Translations under genes and position numbers: made by a program
Shown here: positions 63,757 through 64,000 of the stretch, piece by piece
How positions within the stretch are numbered: the first letter of the stretch is position 1
Layout of the letters: every line of letters begins with the position of its first letter
Assembly: GCF_000373565.1 (NCBI RefSeq)
Contig: NZ_KB891809.1
Location: forward strand, 1 to 64,000
Origin: Streptomyces sp. HmicA12
GTDB taxonomy: Bacteria; Actinomycetota; Actinomycetes; Streptomycetales; Streptomycetaceae
Length of the DNA stretch: 64,000 nucleotides
Direction of reading: 5' to 3'
Notes under the pieces: model-generated
What the model was told of the DNA's origin: nothing
The model's database searches: none
The model's input: only the letters and a program-made list of their open reading frames with translations

Positions 63757-63998
63757 GGCTCCTCGCGCCACCCGTCCCACTCGCCCGCGAACGCGTCGAG
63801 CTCCTTCGGGTCGAGTCGGCCCCGCGGGTCCTCGACGACCAGCAGCCACTGCGCGTCCTCGGCGTCGTCCTCGCCGGCCAGCGCGTCCCGTACCAGCTGG
63901 GGCTCCTCGGCCACGCCGAAGCGCTCGGCGAGCGCTTCGGCGGCCTCTTCCGCGGCGTCGCGGTCGGGCAGCACCAGTACGTGTCTCACATCGCTCAC
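63753..63998 (-). CDS. Small acidic protein next to the IS element
   Basis: An 81-residue protein rich in Asp and Glu: MSDVRHVLVLPDRDAAEEAAEALAERF, LVRDALAGEDDAEDAQWLLVVEDPRG and a C-terminus DGWREEP. The pattern (a beta strand, helix, beta strand) resembles RraB-like small regulators, but I cannot confirm a family. The GTG at 63998 is 2 bases from the window end, so the true start may lie outside. Its TAG stop lies within the CTAG target site, so the IS insertion left it intact. Confidence 0.7.
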   Translation of the reverse strand: MSDVRHVLVLPDRDAAEEAAEALAERFGVAEEPQLVRDALAGEDDAEDAQWLLVVEDPRGRLDPKELDAFAGEWDGWREEP

Positions 63999-64000
63999 GC

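Overview
The window is a 64-kb piece of an actinobacterial chromosome, almost certainly Streptomyces. Base composition is very GC-rich, GTG starts are frequent, and genes often overlap by 4 bases (ATGA). Several blocks match conserved Streptomyces core genes: leuA; era; corC-ybeY-phoH; rnz; rsmE; hrcA-dnaJ with a CIRCE operator; hemW; fadD; lepA-rpsT-holA. No rRNA, tRNA or CRISPR array was seen.

Layout. (1) 1-10.2 kb, accessory and regulatory: two MarR-like proteins, a membrane PP2C (SpoIIE-type) phosphatase, a stand-alone STAND/AfsR-like ATPase, a cysteine hydrolase, a NarL-type two-component pair beside an MMPL exporter, and a zinc-ribbon/TerB-like protein. (2) 10.3-16.7 kb: leuA with a 15-residue Leu-rich leader peptide and nested attenuator-like stems, an M4 metalloprotease with its emfourin-type inhibitor, a divergent XRE regulator/NAD(P)-reductase pair, and era. 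(3) 16.7-22.6 kb: amtB-glnK under a GlnR-like box and without glnD, a small Rpf-like transglycosylase preceded by three dormancy-box-like palindromes, a catalytically dead cytidine deaminase homologue, a zinc alcohol dehydrogenase, an Scr1-type XRE/DUF397 pair and a 49-residue small protein. (4) 22.8-26 kb: yjbR-corC-ybeY-phoH, a tightly packed operon. (5) 26-38.5 kb: a MarR/tautomerase pair with tandem operators, a GNAT, a PfkB-type kinase, a glucarate catabolism cluster (IclR, kdgD, gudD and an N-terminally truncated MFS permease), an XRE/DUF2975 pair, an MFS exporter, an adenine/adenosine deaminase, rnz and a HIT protein. (6) 38.7-50 kb: a Tricorn-like protease, a lipoprotein, rsmE, a nitronate monooxygenase, dnaJ, hrcA, an MBL protein, a DUF3097 protein and hemW. 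(7) 50-56.9 kb: a three-gene signalling module made of a PP2C phosphatase divergent from a 1413-residue soluble poly-HAMP hybrid histidine kinase and a response regulator. (8) 56.9-64 kb: fadD, lepA, rpsT, holA and an IS481-like element carrying an amber-interrupted transposase, inserted exactly at the stop codon of a small gene.

The most interesting regulatory signals are the dormancy-box-like palindromes before the Rpf-like gene, the leuA leader, the GlnR box on a misplaced amtB-glnK, the poly-HAMP module, and a run of six rare low-GC codons inside phoH. Two families of short dispersed repeats occur, mostly between genes. One copy has become the C-terminal tail of a histidine kinase.
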